Positions 8,867 to 17,018 of a DNA stretch of 43,866 bases are shown here, piece after piece (the stretch's first letter is position 1; every line of letters begins with the position of its first letter). The stretch is from positions 1 to 43,866 of the forward strand of contig JAGCGH010000095.1 of NCBI GenBank assembly GCA_017649705.1, read 5' to 3'. The notes beneath the pieces are model-generated. The model did no database searches and was not told the origin of the DNA. It saw only the letters and a list, made by a program, of their open reading frames with translations. This stretch comes from a bacterium. Lineage in GTDB: Bacteria; Auribacterota; UBA3054. Position numbers and translations under genes: made by a program.

Positions 8867-9816
8867 TTTATAACTCTTTTTGTAAGCTCTTTATCAAAAT
8901 ACGCTATGGTCAGCAGCAGCCCCTCGTTCAAATCGATCTTGGGCTCCCAGTGAAGCTCTTTTTTCGCCAGGGAAATGTCCGGCCTCCTTACGGTGGGATC
9001 GTCGGAAGGAAGGGGCAGGTTTATTATTCTGCTTTTCGAATTTGTCATCTTTATAATTATTTCCGCCAGATCCCTGACTTTGTATTCCCCGGGATTGCCG
9101 AGGTTGACGGGGCCCGGGAAAGAGTCCTTTGTCATCATGGCCAGGATGCCTCTGACGAGGTCTTTCACATAGCAGAAGGAGCGCGTCTGGCTGCCGTCGC
9201 CGTAAACGGTGATGTCTTTGTCCTGCAGGGCCTGCACGATGAAATTTGAGACCACCCGTCCGTCGTTCACTCTCATCCTGGGGCCGTAGGTGTTGAAGAT
9301 GCGGATGATCTTAGTGTCCACGCCGTTCTGCCTGCGGTAGTCGTTGCACAGCGTCTCCGCCACGCGCTTTCCCTCGTCGTAGCAGCTTCTGACGCCCACC
9401 GGATTGACGTTGCCCCAATAGGATTCCACCTGGGGGTGGACCTTGGGATCGCCGTAAACTTCCGAAGTGGAAGCCTGCAGCAGCCGGGCTCCGCAGCGCT
9501 TGGCAAGGCCGAGCATGTTGAAGGCGCCCAGCATGCTGGTCTTAGTCGTCTGAATGGGATCCGTCTGGTAGGCGTCCGGGGAGGCCGGGCAGGCCAAGTT
9601 GAAGATCCAGTCGAAATCCTCGCAGAAGGGTTCGGAGACGTCGTGCTTTATGAAGCGGAAAGATTCGCAGCCTTCAAATTCCTGTATGTTCTCCAATCTT
9701 CCGGAGGAAAGGTTGTCCAGGACCGTCACCTGGTGACCAAGTTTGAGAAGTTCGCCGGTCAAATGGCTGCCTATGAAGCCGGCGCCGCCGGTCAGCAATA
9801 CTCGTTTAGCGTTCAT
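8863..9816 (-). CDS. uxs: UDP-glucuronate decarboxylase (UDP-xylose synthase)
   Basis: This 317-residue extended SDR protein converts UDP-glucuronate to UDP-xylose with bound NAD. The nucleotide motif TGGAGFIG is at 9-16, the active-site STSEVYG at 116-122, and the catalytic pair Tyr146/Lys150 lies in CYDEGK. The CYDEGKR and FNTYGPRM segments and the segment ACPASP are characteristic of UXS rather than of dTDP-glucose dehydratase or UDP-glucose epimerase. It overlaps the dehydrogenase downstream and dapB upstream by ATGA each. With the dehydrogenase it would supply UDP-GlcA and UDP-xylose for surface glycans. Confidence 0.9.
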   Translation of the reverse strand: MNAKRVLLTGGAGFIGSHLTGELLKLGHQVTVLDNLSSGRLENIQEFEGCESFRFIKHDVSEPFCEDFDWIFNLACPASPDAYQTDPIQTTKTSMLGAFNMLGLAKRCGARLLQASTSEVYGDPKVHPQVESYWGNVNPVGVRSCYDEGKRVAETLCNDYRRQNGVDTKIIRIFNTYGPRMRVNDGRVVSNFIVQALQDKDITVYGDGSQTRSFCYVKDLVRGILAMMTKDSFPGPVNLGNPGEYKVRDLAEIIIKMTNSKSRIINLPLPSDDPTVRRPDISLAKKELHWEPKIDLNEGLLLTIAYFDKELTKRVIK

Positions 9817-10604
9817 TTTTCAAAACCAATTACGTCAGACATTGTATAAAAGCCCGCCTTTTTTCCGCAGAGGAAAGCGGCGGCTTTCAAAGCTCCTTTG
9901 GCAAAGTTGGAACGGCTGGAGGCTTTGTGGGTGAACTCCACCCTCTCCCCTTCCGCGGCGAAGATCACGGTGTGGTCCCCCACCACGTCGCCGCCCCGCA
10001 GGGCGTGGATGGCGATCTCTCCCCTGGGCCTTTCCCCAATCTGGCCGCGGCGGCCGTAGATCTCCGATTCCCTGCCGACTTTTCTGCCTTCCTCGACTTT
10101 TTCCGCCAGGAACAAAGCGGTCCCGCTGGGGGCGTCCTTTTTATGGCGGTGGTGCATCTCCAGGATCTCCACGTCGTAGTCGCTTCCCAAAACGGAGGCG
10201 GCCTTTTTCAGAAGTCCGGCCAGCAGATTGACTCCCAGGCTGAAATTGGAGGCGCGGATCAGGGGTATCTTTTCCGAAGCTTCTTTCAGCGCGGCTTCGG
10301 AGGAAGCGTCAAGCCCGGTGGTGCCGATGACGCAGGGTATTCCGAATTCCAGGTATTTCGCCAGCCTTTCGGCGAAGCCTTCCGGCAGGGCGAACTCCAC
10401 CACCGCGTCGGCCCCCCTGAGGGCTTCATTTATGTCGCTCGTGATGAGAGCGCCGCCAAGCTTCTGGCCAAGGGAGGGGGAAGCGGCTGCTTCCAGCGCT
10501 CCGGAGACTCTGAAGCCTTCTTCCTCCGCAAGGGATGCCACCATGCGGCCCATGCGGCCGGCGGCTCCCGCGATGCAAAGGTTCAATAATTTTTTATTGT
10601 CCAT
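9813..10604 (-). CDS. dapB: 4-hydroxy-tetrahydrodipicolinate reductase
   Basis: This 263-residue cytoplasmic enzyme reduces 4-hydroxy-tetrahydrodipicolinate in the lysine/diaminopimelate pathway, and so feeds peptidoglycan synthesis. The N-terminal nucleotide motif GAAGRMG is at 13-19. The substrate loop [12 protein letters not shown] begins at residue 151, with His151 and Lys155 matching the E. coli catalytic His159 and Lys163. I chose the ATG at 10604 because the in-frame extension upstream runs inside the heptosyltransferase gene and has no resemblance to the family. It lies 2 bases after the heptosyltransferase stop and overlaps uxs by ATGA, so this amino-acid gene is embedded in an envelope-glycan operon. 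Confidence 0.95.
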   Translation of the reverse strand: MDNKKLLNLCIAGAAGRMGRMVASLAEEEGFRVSGALEAAASPSLGQKLGGALITSDINEALRGADAVVEFALPEGFAERLAKYLEFGIPCVIGTTGLDASSEAALKEASEKIPLIRASNFSLGVNLLAGLLKKAASVLGSDYDVEILEMHHRHKKDAPSGTALFLAEKVEEGRKVGRESEIYGRRGQIGERPRGEIAIHALRGGDVVGDHTVIFAAEGERVEFTHKASSRSNFAKGALKAAAFLCGKKAGFYTMSDVIGFEK

Positions 10605-10606
10605 AA

Positions 10607-11647
10607 TTATCCGATGTTTCCTTCTTCCCGCAAAAGTCCCTCGATGGCTTCCACCACCATTTCCGGGGTGATGTCCGCCATGCAAAGGGCGGGGCTGTCC
10701 GGTTCTCCCAGCACGCAGTTCCTGTGGTAGCAGGGCAGGCAGCGGCGGCCGCTCTGGAGCACTTTGCTCCTGGCGCCGTAGGGGCCGTGGCGCCTGGGGT
10801 CCGTGGGGCCCATAACCGCCACCATGGGTGTGCCGGCGGACGCCATGACGTGCATGGGCCCGGTGTCCGGAGTCACGGCGCAGGCCGCCTCCGCCGCCAG
10901 CGCCAGAAACTCCGACCAGTCGGTCTTGCCGGCCAAATCAAGAAAAGTCCCGGGATGCATGGAGGCTATCCTTTCGCAGATCTCCCTGTCGTTCTCGCCG
11001 CCTATCAAAACGCCGGTCCAGCCGTATTTTTCCCCGAGGATCTTTCCGACCTCGGCGATGCTCTCCGGAACCCAGTTCTTGCTGAACCACCTGGTGGTGG
11101 GCACGGCGATGAAATATCCTTTTGCGCTAAGGGAGAAGCGTTTCAGGGTCTCCCCTGTTTCCTTCGGCGCGAAGGAAGGCCACACTTTGGGCTTCTCAAT
11201 GCCGAATTCTTTCAGGAGAGCCAGATTGCAAAGGGAGGCGTGGGTTATTTTGCGCTCCACCACGACTTTCTTGTCGTAAAAGAAGCTGGAGCCCTCCCTG
11301 GCGTCGGCAAAGCCGATGGATTCCTTGGCGTTGGAAAGCGCGGTGAAGATACCGCTGCGCAAAAGCCCCTGCAGGTCGATGGTGTAGTCGTATTTCTGGA
11401 AAGGCAGCTTCAGCGCCACGGAAAGATAATTCAAAAGCGCCCTGGGCCAGGAGGAGAACTTCTTCCAGGCCTGCCGGTCTATTTTCCATACTCTGTCAGC
11501 CCCGGCCGCCAGGGCCAGTCCGGCGTATTCCTCGTTGATGAGCCAGTCCACGGACGCGTCGGGGTAGCGCTGCTTTAAAAGCGCCACCACGGGCATGGCG
11601 CAGGCCACGTCCCCCAGCGAGCTTGGTTTGACGAGCAGGAATCTCAT
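10607..11647 (-). CDS. Glycosyltransferase family 9, lipopolysaccharide heptosyltransferase
   Basis: This 346-residue GT-B protein transfers heptose from ADP-heptose to lipid A-core on the cytoplasmic face of the inner membrane. The start (MRFLLVKPSSLGDVACAMP) is the typical WaaC/WaaF opening. The C-terminal half has the family pattern DTGPMHVMASAGTPMVAVMGPTDP (shown here in two parts: DTGPMH, then GTPMVAVMGPTDP). A late Cys-rich loop (RRCLPCYHRNC) is common in this family. Whether it adds the first or second heptose is not clear from sequence. The window also holds an HldA-type kinase for ADP-heptose synthesis. It follows the Nfu-like gene by 2 bases. Confidence 0.88.
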   Translation of the reverse strand: MRFLLVKPSSLGDVACAMPVVALLKQRYPDASVDWLINEEYAGLALAAGADRVWKIDRQAWKKFSSWPRALLNYLSVALKLPFQKYDYTIDLQGLLRSGIFTALSNAKESIGFADAREGSSFFYDKKVVVERKITHASLCNLALLKEFGIEKPKVWPSFAPKETGETLKRFSLSAKGYFIAVPTTRWFSKNWVPESIAEVGKILGEKYGWTGVLIGGENDREICERIASMHPGTFLDLAGKTDWSEFLALAAEAACAVTPDTGPMHVMASAGTPMVAVMGPTDPRRHGPYGARSKVLQSGRRCLPCYHRNCVLGEPDSPALCMADITPEMVVEAIEGLLREEGNIG

Positions 11648-11649
11648 CG

Positions 11650-11874
11650 CTATGAAACGTTGATCACGTCCTCTATCTCGGGAATCTTTTCCTGCAATTT
11701 AACCAGCACGAAGTTGCGCAGCGTTTCTATGGCGTGCAGGCAGTGGGCGCAGGCGCCCTGCAGCTTGACCTTGACCACGTTGTTTTCAATGCCCACGAAC
11801 TCGCAGGAGCCGCCGTGTGTCTGAAGCAGAGGAATGACTTCTTCCTCCAGGATCTTTTTCACTTTTTCTTCCAT
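11650..11874 (-). CDS. Nfu/NifU C-terminal domain Fe-S scaffold protein
   Basis: This 74-residue protein is a stand-alone NifU C-terminal domain. The signature is LQTHGGSCEFV early and GACAHCLHA later, where the Cys-x-x-Cys holds a transient [4Fe-4S] cluster for delivery to target proteins. Clients could include the hydrogenase and ferredoxin encoded nearby. The ATG at 11874 is preferred over an in-frame GTG at 11883 because an AGGG ribosome site lies at the right distance from the ATG and would overlap the GTG. It is the first gene of the minus-strand operon that continues to the flippase at 6335. Confidence 0.88.
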   Translation of the reverse strand: MEEKVKKILEEEVIPLLQTHGGSCEFVGIENNVVKVKLQGACAHCLHAIETLRNFVLVKLQEKIPEIEDVINVS

Positions 11875-11913
11875 TTCGATCACCCTTTTTAAATTTGATT
11901 AATTTATCTAATG

Positions 11914-11922
11914 ATTATAGCA
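11914..11922 (-). promoter_or_regulatory. Extended -10 promoter of the nfu/heptosyltransferase/dapB/uxs operon
   Basis: On the minus strand TGC precedes a perfect TATAAT (11914-11919). A poor TTGCTT lies 18 bp upstream. The predicted start is near 11907, giving a leader of about 30 bases that includes an AAAAAGGG ribosome site. Confidence 0.65.
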
Positions 11923-11987
11923 AAAGCCTCTCTCGCTAAGCAAACCGGACCCAGATCGGGCCGCCCTTGCGGTATTAAATCCGTTTT

Positions 11988-11996
11988 TGATAAAAT
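11988..11996 (+). promoter_or_regulatory. Probable extended -10 promoter for the esterase/ilvA/ridA unit
   Basis: TGA followed by TAAAAT (11991-11996), one mismatch from TATAAT. Transcription would start near 12003, about 19 bases before the ATG at 12022. A second TGATAAT-like element at 12011-12017 lies only five bases before the ATG and is a weaker alternative. Confidence 0.4.
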
Positions 11997-12021
11997 GAAT
12001 TATTAAAAAGTGATAATTCCT

Positions 12022-12816
12022 ATGAATAAAACAACTGTTCCCGAGCCTCTTTATTTGTGGCCTGAAGACCGCGTCCCCTTTCGGAAATACCGCTCGAAGA
12101 CCGAGCGGCACGTCCCGGACGACGCCCCCGTCACGCTCATTTCCGGCATCAATTACCCTTCCCTTACGCCGTATCCCGCCGAAGGGGCCGCGAAGGCCTC
12201 CCCCGCCGTCATTGTCTGCCCGGGCGGCGCCTACGACTTTTTGTGCATCGACTACGAAGGCTATGAGATCGCGGACTATCTCTCCAAACGCGGCGTGGCG
12301 GCTTTCGTTTTGAAGTACCGCGTGCCGAGGCAGCGCGTGGCCGCCCTCTGCGACGCCCTGCGCGCCGTCAGGTATCTGCGTTTCAACGCCGATAAATTCG
12401 GCATTCGAAAAGACTGCATCGGAATCATGGGCTTTTCAGCCGGCGGCAACCTCGCCGCCTGGTGCGCCGGAAGTTATGGGAAGGTCCCCTACGAACCGGC
12501 GGACGAGATCGACCTGGTGTCCGCCAGGCCCGACACCCTTGGGCTTATTTATCCGGCCTATCTCGAGGAGAAGCCACGCTTCCCACTCGGCAAAGATCAT
12601 CCGCCGACCTTCCTTCTGCAAACCAGCGACGACCCCTATTTCCCGAGCTTGACGGCTTATGCGTCCGTCCTTTTGAAAAAGAAGTTTCCCCTGGAATGCC
12701 ACATATATCCCGAAGGCGGCCACGGCTTCGGCTCCAGGCCCTGCGGCAAAGCCACGGACGGCTGGCTTGAACTCTACCTTGACTGGTTAAAAAGACAAAC
12801 CAAACTAACGAAATAA
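12022..12816 (+). CDS. Alpha/beta-hydrolase, putative carbohydrate esterase
   Basis: This 264-residue protein has no signal peptide, so it is probably cytoplasmic. The oxyanion-hole segment is CPGGAY. The nucleophile is Ser139 in GFSAGG, the acid is Asp203 or Asp204 in TSDDPYFP, and the base is His234 in GGHGFG. This order and spacing fit the BD-FAE/acetyl-xylan-esterase-like group of small esterases found in polysaccharide-degrading bacteria. Likely substrates are acetylated or feruloylated sugars, but that is not readable from the sequence. A GTG at 12010 could add four residues; ATG 12022 is preferred for its codon. IlvA starts 2 bases after its stop. Confidence 0.8.
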   Translation: MNKTTVPEPLYLWPEDRVPFRKYRSKTERHVPDDAPVTLISGINYPSLTPYPAEGAAKASPAVIVCPGGAYDFLCIDYEGYEIADYLSKRGVAAFVLKYRVPRQRVAALCDALRAVRYLRFNADKFGIRKDCIGIMGFSAGGNLAAWCAGSYGKVPYEPADEIDLVSARPDTLGLIYPAYLEEKPRFPLGKDHPPTFLLQTSDDPYFPSLTAYASVLLKKKFPLECHIYPEGGHGFGSRPCGKATDGWLELYLDWLKRQTKLTK

Positions 12817-12818
12817 AA

Positions 12819-14327
12819 ATGTTTTCCGAAATAGTCAAAAAAATAATCTCCACCTCCGTCTATGAGGTCGCCAAGGAATCGCCCCTTGACACCATGTCCA
12901 TACTGAGCGCCAAGACCGGCAACACCATCCTTGTGAAACGCGAGGATCAGCAGGAAGTCTTCAGTTTCAAGCTGAGGGGCGCCTACCAGAAGATCCACTC
13001 CCTTAAAAAGGAAGAGCTGTCCCGCGGGGTGATCGCCGCCTCCGCCGGCAACCACGCCCAGGGAGTGGCGCTGGCCGCCGCGCACCTGAAATGCTCCGCC
13101 ACCATCGTCATGCCCAAGCCCACGGCCACCATTAAAGTCGACAACGTGCGCCGCCTGGGGGCGGATGTCATCACCTACGGCGACAATTTCGACGAAGCCT
13201 GCGCCTACGCCCTGGACCTCGCAGCTGAAAAAGGGCTCAGCTTCATCCATCCCTACGACGACCCTGATGTCATCGCCGGCCAGGGCACCATCGCCATGGA
13301 GCTTCTGCGCCAGAATCCCGAGGAACTGGACGCGGTCTTCATCCCGGTGGGCGGCGGCGGACTCATATCCGGCATGGCCTCCTACATCAAGACCTTCAGG
13401 CCCGAGGTGAAAGTTTTCGCGGTGGAACCCGAAGGCAGCGCCTGCTGCAAAGCCGCCATGGAAGCCGGAAGCAGAGTGACCCTGGACAAAGTCGATCTTT
13501 TCGCCGAAGGCGTGGCCGTCAAGCAGCTGGGAGCCCTTCCCTTCGAGATCTTGAAGGGGACGCTGGACGGCTGCATAACCGTGTCCCCCGAGGAAATGTG
13601 CGCGGCCATCCGCGACATCTACAACGACACCAGGGCCATTTCTGAAACTTCCGGCGCCGTGGGATTGGCCGGCATCAAAAAGTACATCCGCGAAAACAAC
13701 GTGAAGGGCAAAGTCTTCGCCACGGTCTTGTCCGGCGCCAACATCAACTTCGAGAGGCTCCGCGTCGTCTCTCAGCTGGCCGAGATGGCCGAAGGCGAGA
13801 TCCTCTTCGCCGCCAAACTCAAAGAGCAGCCCGGCAGTTTCCGCGCTTTCGCCGCCGCCATCGACGGCCACGACGTCACGGAGTTCAACTACCGCCACGC
13901 CGACGATAAGAAGGCTTACGTCTTCGTCGGCATCAGGCTCGCCCCCGGCCAGAAAAGGGAGGAGCTCTACGCCAAACTTAACGGCCTGGGATACGAGATA
14001 GCCGACATGACCGGGAACCTCCTGGCCATGACGCATGTCCGCTACATGGTTGGCGGGCACGCGAACTTAAAGGGCGAGGAGACGCTCTTCCAGTTCGAGT
14101 TCCCGGAAAGGGCCGGAACGTTGAAGACCTTCCTGGACGCCCTGGGCAGCCGCTGGGACATAACCATGTTCCACTACCGCAACCTGGGCGCCAGCATAGG
14201 CCGGATCTTCATCGCTCTTATGGTTCCCCCCGAGGAGAAACAGCTGCTTGACGACGTCCTCAAAGGCCTGGGGTACCCCTATTCCGTCGAAAAGAACAAT
14301 CCCGCTTACGAATATTTCCTCAGATAA
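12819..14327 (+). CDS. ilvA: Threonine ammonia-lyase, biosynthetic
   Basis: This 502-residue PLP enzyme deaminates threonine to 2-oxobutanoate, the first committed step of isoleucine synthesis. The PLP lysine is Lys51 in FSFKLRGAY, and the phosphate-binding glycine loop is VGGGGLISG. From about residue 325 two ACT-like regulatory domains follow (EILFAAKLKEQPGSFRAF and TLFQFEFPERAGTLKTF starts), as in the isoleucine-inhibited biosynthetic form. Length matches E. coli IlvA (514). There is no clear ribosome site; the stop of the esterase gene is two bases upstream, so initiation may be coupled. RidA follows 17 bases downstream. Confidence 0.95.
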   Translation: MFSEIVKKIISTSVYEVAKESPLDTMSILSAKTGNTILVKREDQQEVFSFKLRGAYQKIHSLKKEELSRGVIAASAGNHAQGVALAAAHLKCSATIVMPKPTATIKVDNVRRLGADVITYGDNFDEACAYALDLAAEKGLSFIHPYDDPDVIAGQGTIAMELLRQNPEELDAVFIPVGGGGLISGMASYIKTFRPEVKVFAVEPEGSACCKAAMEAGSRVTLDKVDLFAEGVAVKQLGALPFEILKGTLDGCITVSPEEMCAAIRDIYNDTRAISETSGAVGLAGIKKYIRENNVKGKVFATVLSGANINFERLRVVSQLAEMAEGEILFAAKLKEQPGSFRAFAAAIDGHDVTEFNYRHADDKKAYVFVGIRLAPGQKREELYAKLNGLGYEIADMTGNLLAMTHVRYMVGGHANLKGEETLFQFEFPERAGTLKTFLDALGSRWDITMFHYRNLGASIGRIFIALMVPPEEKQLLDDVLKGLGYPYSVEKNNPAYEYFLR

Positions 14328-14344
14328 AGACACGGAGAAAATTT

Positions 14345-14725
14345 ATGAAAAAGATCTTGAACACTAAAAAAGCGCCCGCGCCCATCGGCCCCTACAACCA
14401 GTCGGTGGAAGCCAACGGCTTACTTTTCGTTTCCGGCCAGATCCCGGTGATCCCGGAGACCGGCGAATTGGTCAAAGGCCCCGCCGCCGACCAGGCCAGG
14501 CAGTCCCTTAAAAACATCGCCGCCATTTTGGAGAACGCCGGGCTTTCTTTTGAAAACGTTGTCAAGACTGTGGTCTTCCTTTCCGACATCAACGATTTCG
14601 CGTCTGTCAACGCCGTTTACGCTGAATGCTTCCCAAGCGAATCGGCTCCGGCCAGAAGCTGCGTGGAAGTCGCGAACCTGCCCAAGGGCGTGGCGGTGGA
14701 AATAGAAGTGATCGCGGCCCTTTGA
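14345..14725 (+). CDS. ridA: 2-iminobutanoate/2-iminopropanoate deaminase
   Basis: This 126-residue protein hydrolyses reactive enamine/imine intermediates released by PLP dehydratases such as IlvA, preventing damage to other PLP enzymes. The family signature is complete: APAPIGPYNQS near the N terminus, FVSGQIP at 28-34, and PARSCVEVANLPKG, where Arg104 matches the essential E. coli Arg105. Length is normal. A GGAG ribosome site precedes the ATG. It sits directly behind ilvA, whose product it processes, so the pair is very likely cotranscribed. Confidence 0.96.
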   Translation: MKKILNTKKAPAPIGPYNQSVEANGLLFVSGQIPVIPETGELVKGPAADQARQSLKNIAAILENAGLSFENVVKTVVFLSDINDFASVNAVYAECFPSESAPARSCVEVANLPKGVAVEIEVIAAL

Positions 14726-14757
14726 AGTCTTTTTAACTAATTCACCTTTTTCCTCTC

Positions 14758-17001
14758 ATGCTGGCTCCCCGTTACGCTTTTACCCCCTTCGGATATCTTG
14801 ACAATCCGGCCCACACCGCTCATCTGAACATCTCCGGGATCGTCAGGTCCGTTCCTCCCCTGGGCTTCGGTTTTTGGAAGCGCGGCCTGCCCTGGACCTA
14901 CGCCAGCGGCGTCTGCCCGAATTTCAACAACTACCTTTCCTTCCTGCGTCTTTCCCTTATCTCCGGCCCGACGCGCATAAGCACAATGGAAGAGGCCAAA
15001 GCTGAGAACGTTTCCTCTTTTCTTCACACCGACAAGCTGATGAGCTACAACTGGGAAGGCCACGGCCTCGTCTTCACCGTCACCTATCTGTTGGCTGACG
15101 AGGAGACCATCGCCTGCGACTGGGAGATGAAAAACACCACCGGCGATCCCCAGAACTTCACCCTGCGGCTTTCCAATCTCTACGGCTACGTGGAAAAATT
15201 CTGGTGGGGCAGTTCCGGCCTGGTAAGCCGCTACGTTCCGGAAAAGCGCGCCTGGATAAACAAGATCTGGGAAGGCGGCGACGTCTTCGCCCTCGCTTCC
15301 GACGACGAGCCAAAAAAGCTCGGGCTTCTTTTCTACAAACAGGGCGACGATCCCTCCTCCTGGCCCGGAAACGAACTGAACGGGGTCGCCTACGGCACCA
15401 AGGATTTCGAAGCCTGCGTCGCGGCGGAAGCCTTCTCCGACTATTGCTTCACCCTGGAGGGCAACTGCACCCGCACCGGGCACTTTTACCTCGTAAGAGA
15501 GCGCAACGAAGCCTACGCCTGGCGCCGCCTGGGAAAGATCAGGCTTGACTACGACAGCGTGAAGGCCTGGAAGATCAGGGAGGACGACGAGTTTTATTCC
15601 GGCACGCCTTTGCTTACGGGCGCCTGGAGCGACGAATGGAAGCAGGGCTGGGTCCAGGATTTTGAGACTTTGAGAATGACCATCAGGCCTCCCGTGGGCA
15701 TCTACACCACGCCCTGGGACGGCATGCAGATCTTCTCCCCCCGCTGCGTACTGGGCGAGACACACCTTGACATGATGTGTTACGCCTACGCCGATCCCGA
15801 GACCGCCAAAGATGTCATCTACGGCTGCTTCAAGGACGCGCCCATGCCCAACGTTCCCTGCTCCAGGGAAGACGGCAGCATGAACATGATCGGCGCCGGC
15901 GGATCGGAATGCGGGACGAGCCCCGTCTGGGGCCTTCCCTTCTACGTCATACGCTCCATCTTTTTCAGGGAGCACGACATCAACTGGCTGAGGAAACTCT
16001 ACCCTTACCTGCGCTCCTTCATCACCTGGTGGCTTGAGAACCGCACGGACAGCGAAGGCTGGTTCCACTGCGACAACACCTGGGAATCGGGGCAGGACGG
16101 ATCCAAGCGCTTCACCTTCGACGGCTGCAGCGAATCAGACGTGGTGGATTTCGTGCGCACGGTGGACGTGGAGGCGGTCATGGCCCACGCCATGGAGTCC
16201 ATGGCGATCTTCGCCAAACTTCTGGGGCTTGAGAACGACATCCCCTACTGGCAGGAAATGGCCAACGAGCGCATCAAGCGCACGAGGGAAATGTTCGCGC
16301 AGGGATGGTTCAGGGATTTCGACGCCCGCAGCAACAAGCCCATCATCCTGAAAGACTATTACGACGTCATGATGCTTCTGCCCATCACGGTGGGCGTGGC
16401 ATTGCCGGAGCAGATAGAGGAAATGAGTTCCTCCTTCGGGTATTTCATAGATAATCCGAAGCTGATGCTGGAGTGGCCTTCCTTCCAGTTCCCCTTCACG
16501 GAGGCCGCCAGAAGGGCCGGCCACTCCGGAATGGTGAGCGACCTTCTTATCTCCACCGGCGACCGCGTCTACGGCCGCGAGACTTCCAGGGACGTCCGTC
16601 CCCTGGCCAGCCGCCATCAGTCCACCTTCCCCAACTGCTTCCGCTACAAAATGCCCGGGCAGGCTTCGGAGTTCTGGCCGATGAAGCCGGATCCGGTCTG
16701 GGAGTGCGGCGCGGAGCACTACGGCTGGGGCGCCACTCTCCCCGCCATGGTCATAAGGAACATCTTCGGCATCCGCGAGACGGAAGCGGACCACCCCTCC
16801 ATCACGATCCAGCCCAGCCCCCCGTCTTCCTGGAAGGAAAACGAAAGCTACGGAATGTCCAATTTCCACATCGGCCCCTTCTCCTTCGACATCACCATTG
16901 CCAAGACCGCCGGGGGAACGAAAGTCTCGCTGGATTTCTTCACCCCCGAAAAGCAGCGCGTTGAAAAGACCCTCTCTCCGGGAGAAAGCCTGACCTTCTG
17001 A
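14758..17001 (+). CDS. GH63-like glycoside hydrolase with (alpha/alpha)6 barrel
   Basis: This 747-residue protein has no signal peptide, so it should act in the cytoplasm. Residues 1-290 are beta-rich, as in the N-terminal domain of clan GH-G enzymes. The remainder is helical, with the hallmark WESGQDGSKRF at 442-452, in which Asp447 aligns with the catalytic acid of GH63 and GH37 (ESG-x-D). A second conserved region, ASEFW at 636-640 followed by AEHYGWGATLPAM from 652, should hold the catalytic base, Glu638 being my candidate. Clan members include alpha-glucosidases, mannosylglycerate hydrolases and trehalases; the substrate is unknown here. The start ATG lacks a ribosome site. It follows ridA by 32 bases with no terminator. 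Confidence 0.75.
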   Translation: MLAPRYAFTPFGYLDNPAHTAHLNISGIVRSVPPLGFGFWKRGLPWTYASGVCPNFNNYLSFLRLSLISGPTRISTMEEAKAENVSSFLHTDKLMSYNWEGHGLVFTVTYLLADEETIACDWEMKNTTGDPQNFTLRLSNLYGYVEKFWWGSSGLVSRYVPEKRAWINKIWEGGDVFALASDDEPKKLGLLFYKQGDDPSSWPGNELNGVAYGTKDFEACVAAEAFSDYCFTLEGNCTRTGHFYLVRERNEAYAWRRLGKIRLDYDSVKAWKIREDDEFYSGTPLLTGAWSDEWKQGWVQDFETLRMTIRPPVGIYTTPWDGMQIFSPRCVLGETHLDMMCYAYADPETAKDVIYGCFKDAPMPNVPCSREDGSMNMIGAGGSECGTSPVWGLPFYVIRSIFFREHDINWLRKLYPYLRSFITWWLENRTDSEGWFHCDNTWESGQDGSKRFTFDGCSESDVVDFVRTVDVEAVMAHAMESMAIFAKLLGLENDIPYWQEMANERIKRTREMFAQGWFRDFDARSNKPIILKDYYDVMMLLPITVGVALPEQIEEMSSSFGYFIDNPKLMLEWPSFQFPFTEAARRAGHSGMVSDLLISTGDRVYGRETSRDVRPLASRHQSTFPNCFRYKMPGQASEFWPMKPDPVWECGAEHYGWGATLPAMVIRNIFGIRETEADHPSITIQPSPPSSWKENESYGMSNFHIGPFSFDITIAKTAGGTKVSLDFFTPEKQRVEKTLSPGESLTF

Positions 17002-17018
17002 ACCAAACGAGTATAGTT

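Noticed and set aside
10605-10685. Longer start for dapB at 10685
   Set aside because: It lies inside the heptosyltransferase gene and lacks DapB similarity; ATG 10604 opens the nucleotide-binding fold at the usual place.
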